A stretch of 6,192 bases of DNA from Desulfobacteraceae bacterium. Its GTDB lineage: Bacteria; Desulfobacterota; DSM-4660; Desulfatiglandales; JALVMZ01. The position numbers and the translations under genes were made by a program. The notes under the pieces were generated by a model, which ran no database searches, was not told the DNA's origin, and saw only the letters and a program-made list of their open reading frames with translations. This document shows positions 6,154 through 6,192 of this stretch, piece by piece. Within the stretch, counting starts at the first letter, position 1. Each line of letters opens with the position of its first letter. Location of the stretch: the NCBI GenBank assembly GCA_027032655.1, contig JALVMZ010000142.1, forward strand, positions 1-6,192, written 5' to 3'.

Positions 6154-6192
6154 AGAGAAAACTTCTGTTAATCAATGTAGCCAGATGGGAGA

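Larger units (their letters stand above)
5970..6192. other. Gene-free region upstream of cutA
   Basis: No supported gene is visible here on either strand. The region should contain the cutA leader and promoter. One distant candidate on the minus strand is TTGATT (6170-6175) with TAATAA (6147-6152) at 17-bp spacing, which is weak. A 10-bp inverted repeat pairs AACTCCATTA (6030-6039) with TAATGGAGTT (6139-6148). The only minus-strand reading frame with a start before cutA would give a 12-residue peptide (MVVMEFKVVNRR) without a convincing ribosome binding site, so it is not called. Confidence 0.6.

Overview
The window looks like an ordinary bacterial chromosome segment of moderate G+C, with very AT-rich intergenic DNA and frequent AGA/AGG arginine codons. 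Protein features suggest a Gram-negative, possibly anaerobic lineage (Desulfobacterota- or Nitrospirota-like). That placement is a weak inference from the EF-G and Mog subtypes, because no rRNA or other strong marker is present.

Layout: (1) 36-2612 (+) encodes an 858-residue exported, coiled-coil-rich protein that I do not recognise. (2) 2613-3043 is a 431-bp gene-free gap. It holds a compact 141-bp nested-palindrome element (2706-2846), an adjacent perfect 16-bp palindrome (2871-2886) and a plausible promoter for the next gene. (3) 3044-5119 (+) encodes an EF-G family translational GTPase whose catalytic-loop histidine is replaced by aspartate. (4) 5128-5640 (+) encodes a MogA/MoaB-type molybdenum cofactor protein, 8 bp after the GTPase gene, with a ribosome binding site that overlaps the GTPase stop codon. 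(5) 5649-5969 (-) encodes a CutA1-family protein that converges on mog with only 8 bp between the stop codons. (6) 5970-6192 is gene-free and carries the cutA ribosome binding site and a candidate rightward promoter that leads out of the window.

The GTPase and mog genes probably form a two-gene transcription unit with coupled translation. No functional link between EF-G and molybdopterin synthesis is known to me, so the pairing may only reflect shared expression. cutA is an independent unit on the opposite strand. No complete new defence or mobile system is visible. The items most worth following up are the unrecognised exported protein, the nested palindromic element and the Asp-for-His change in the EF-G catalytic loop.
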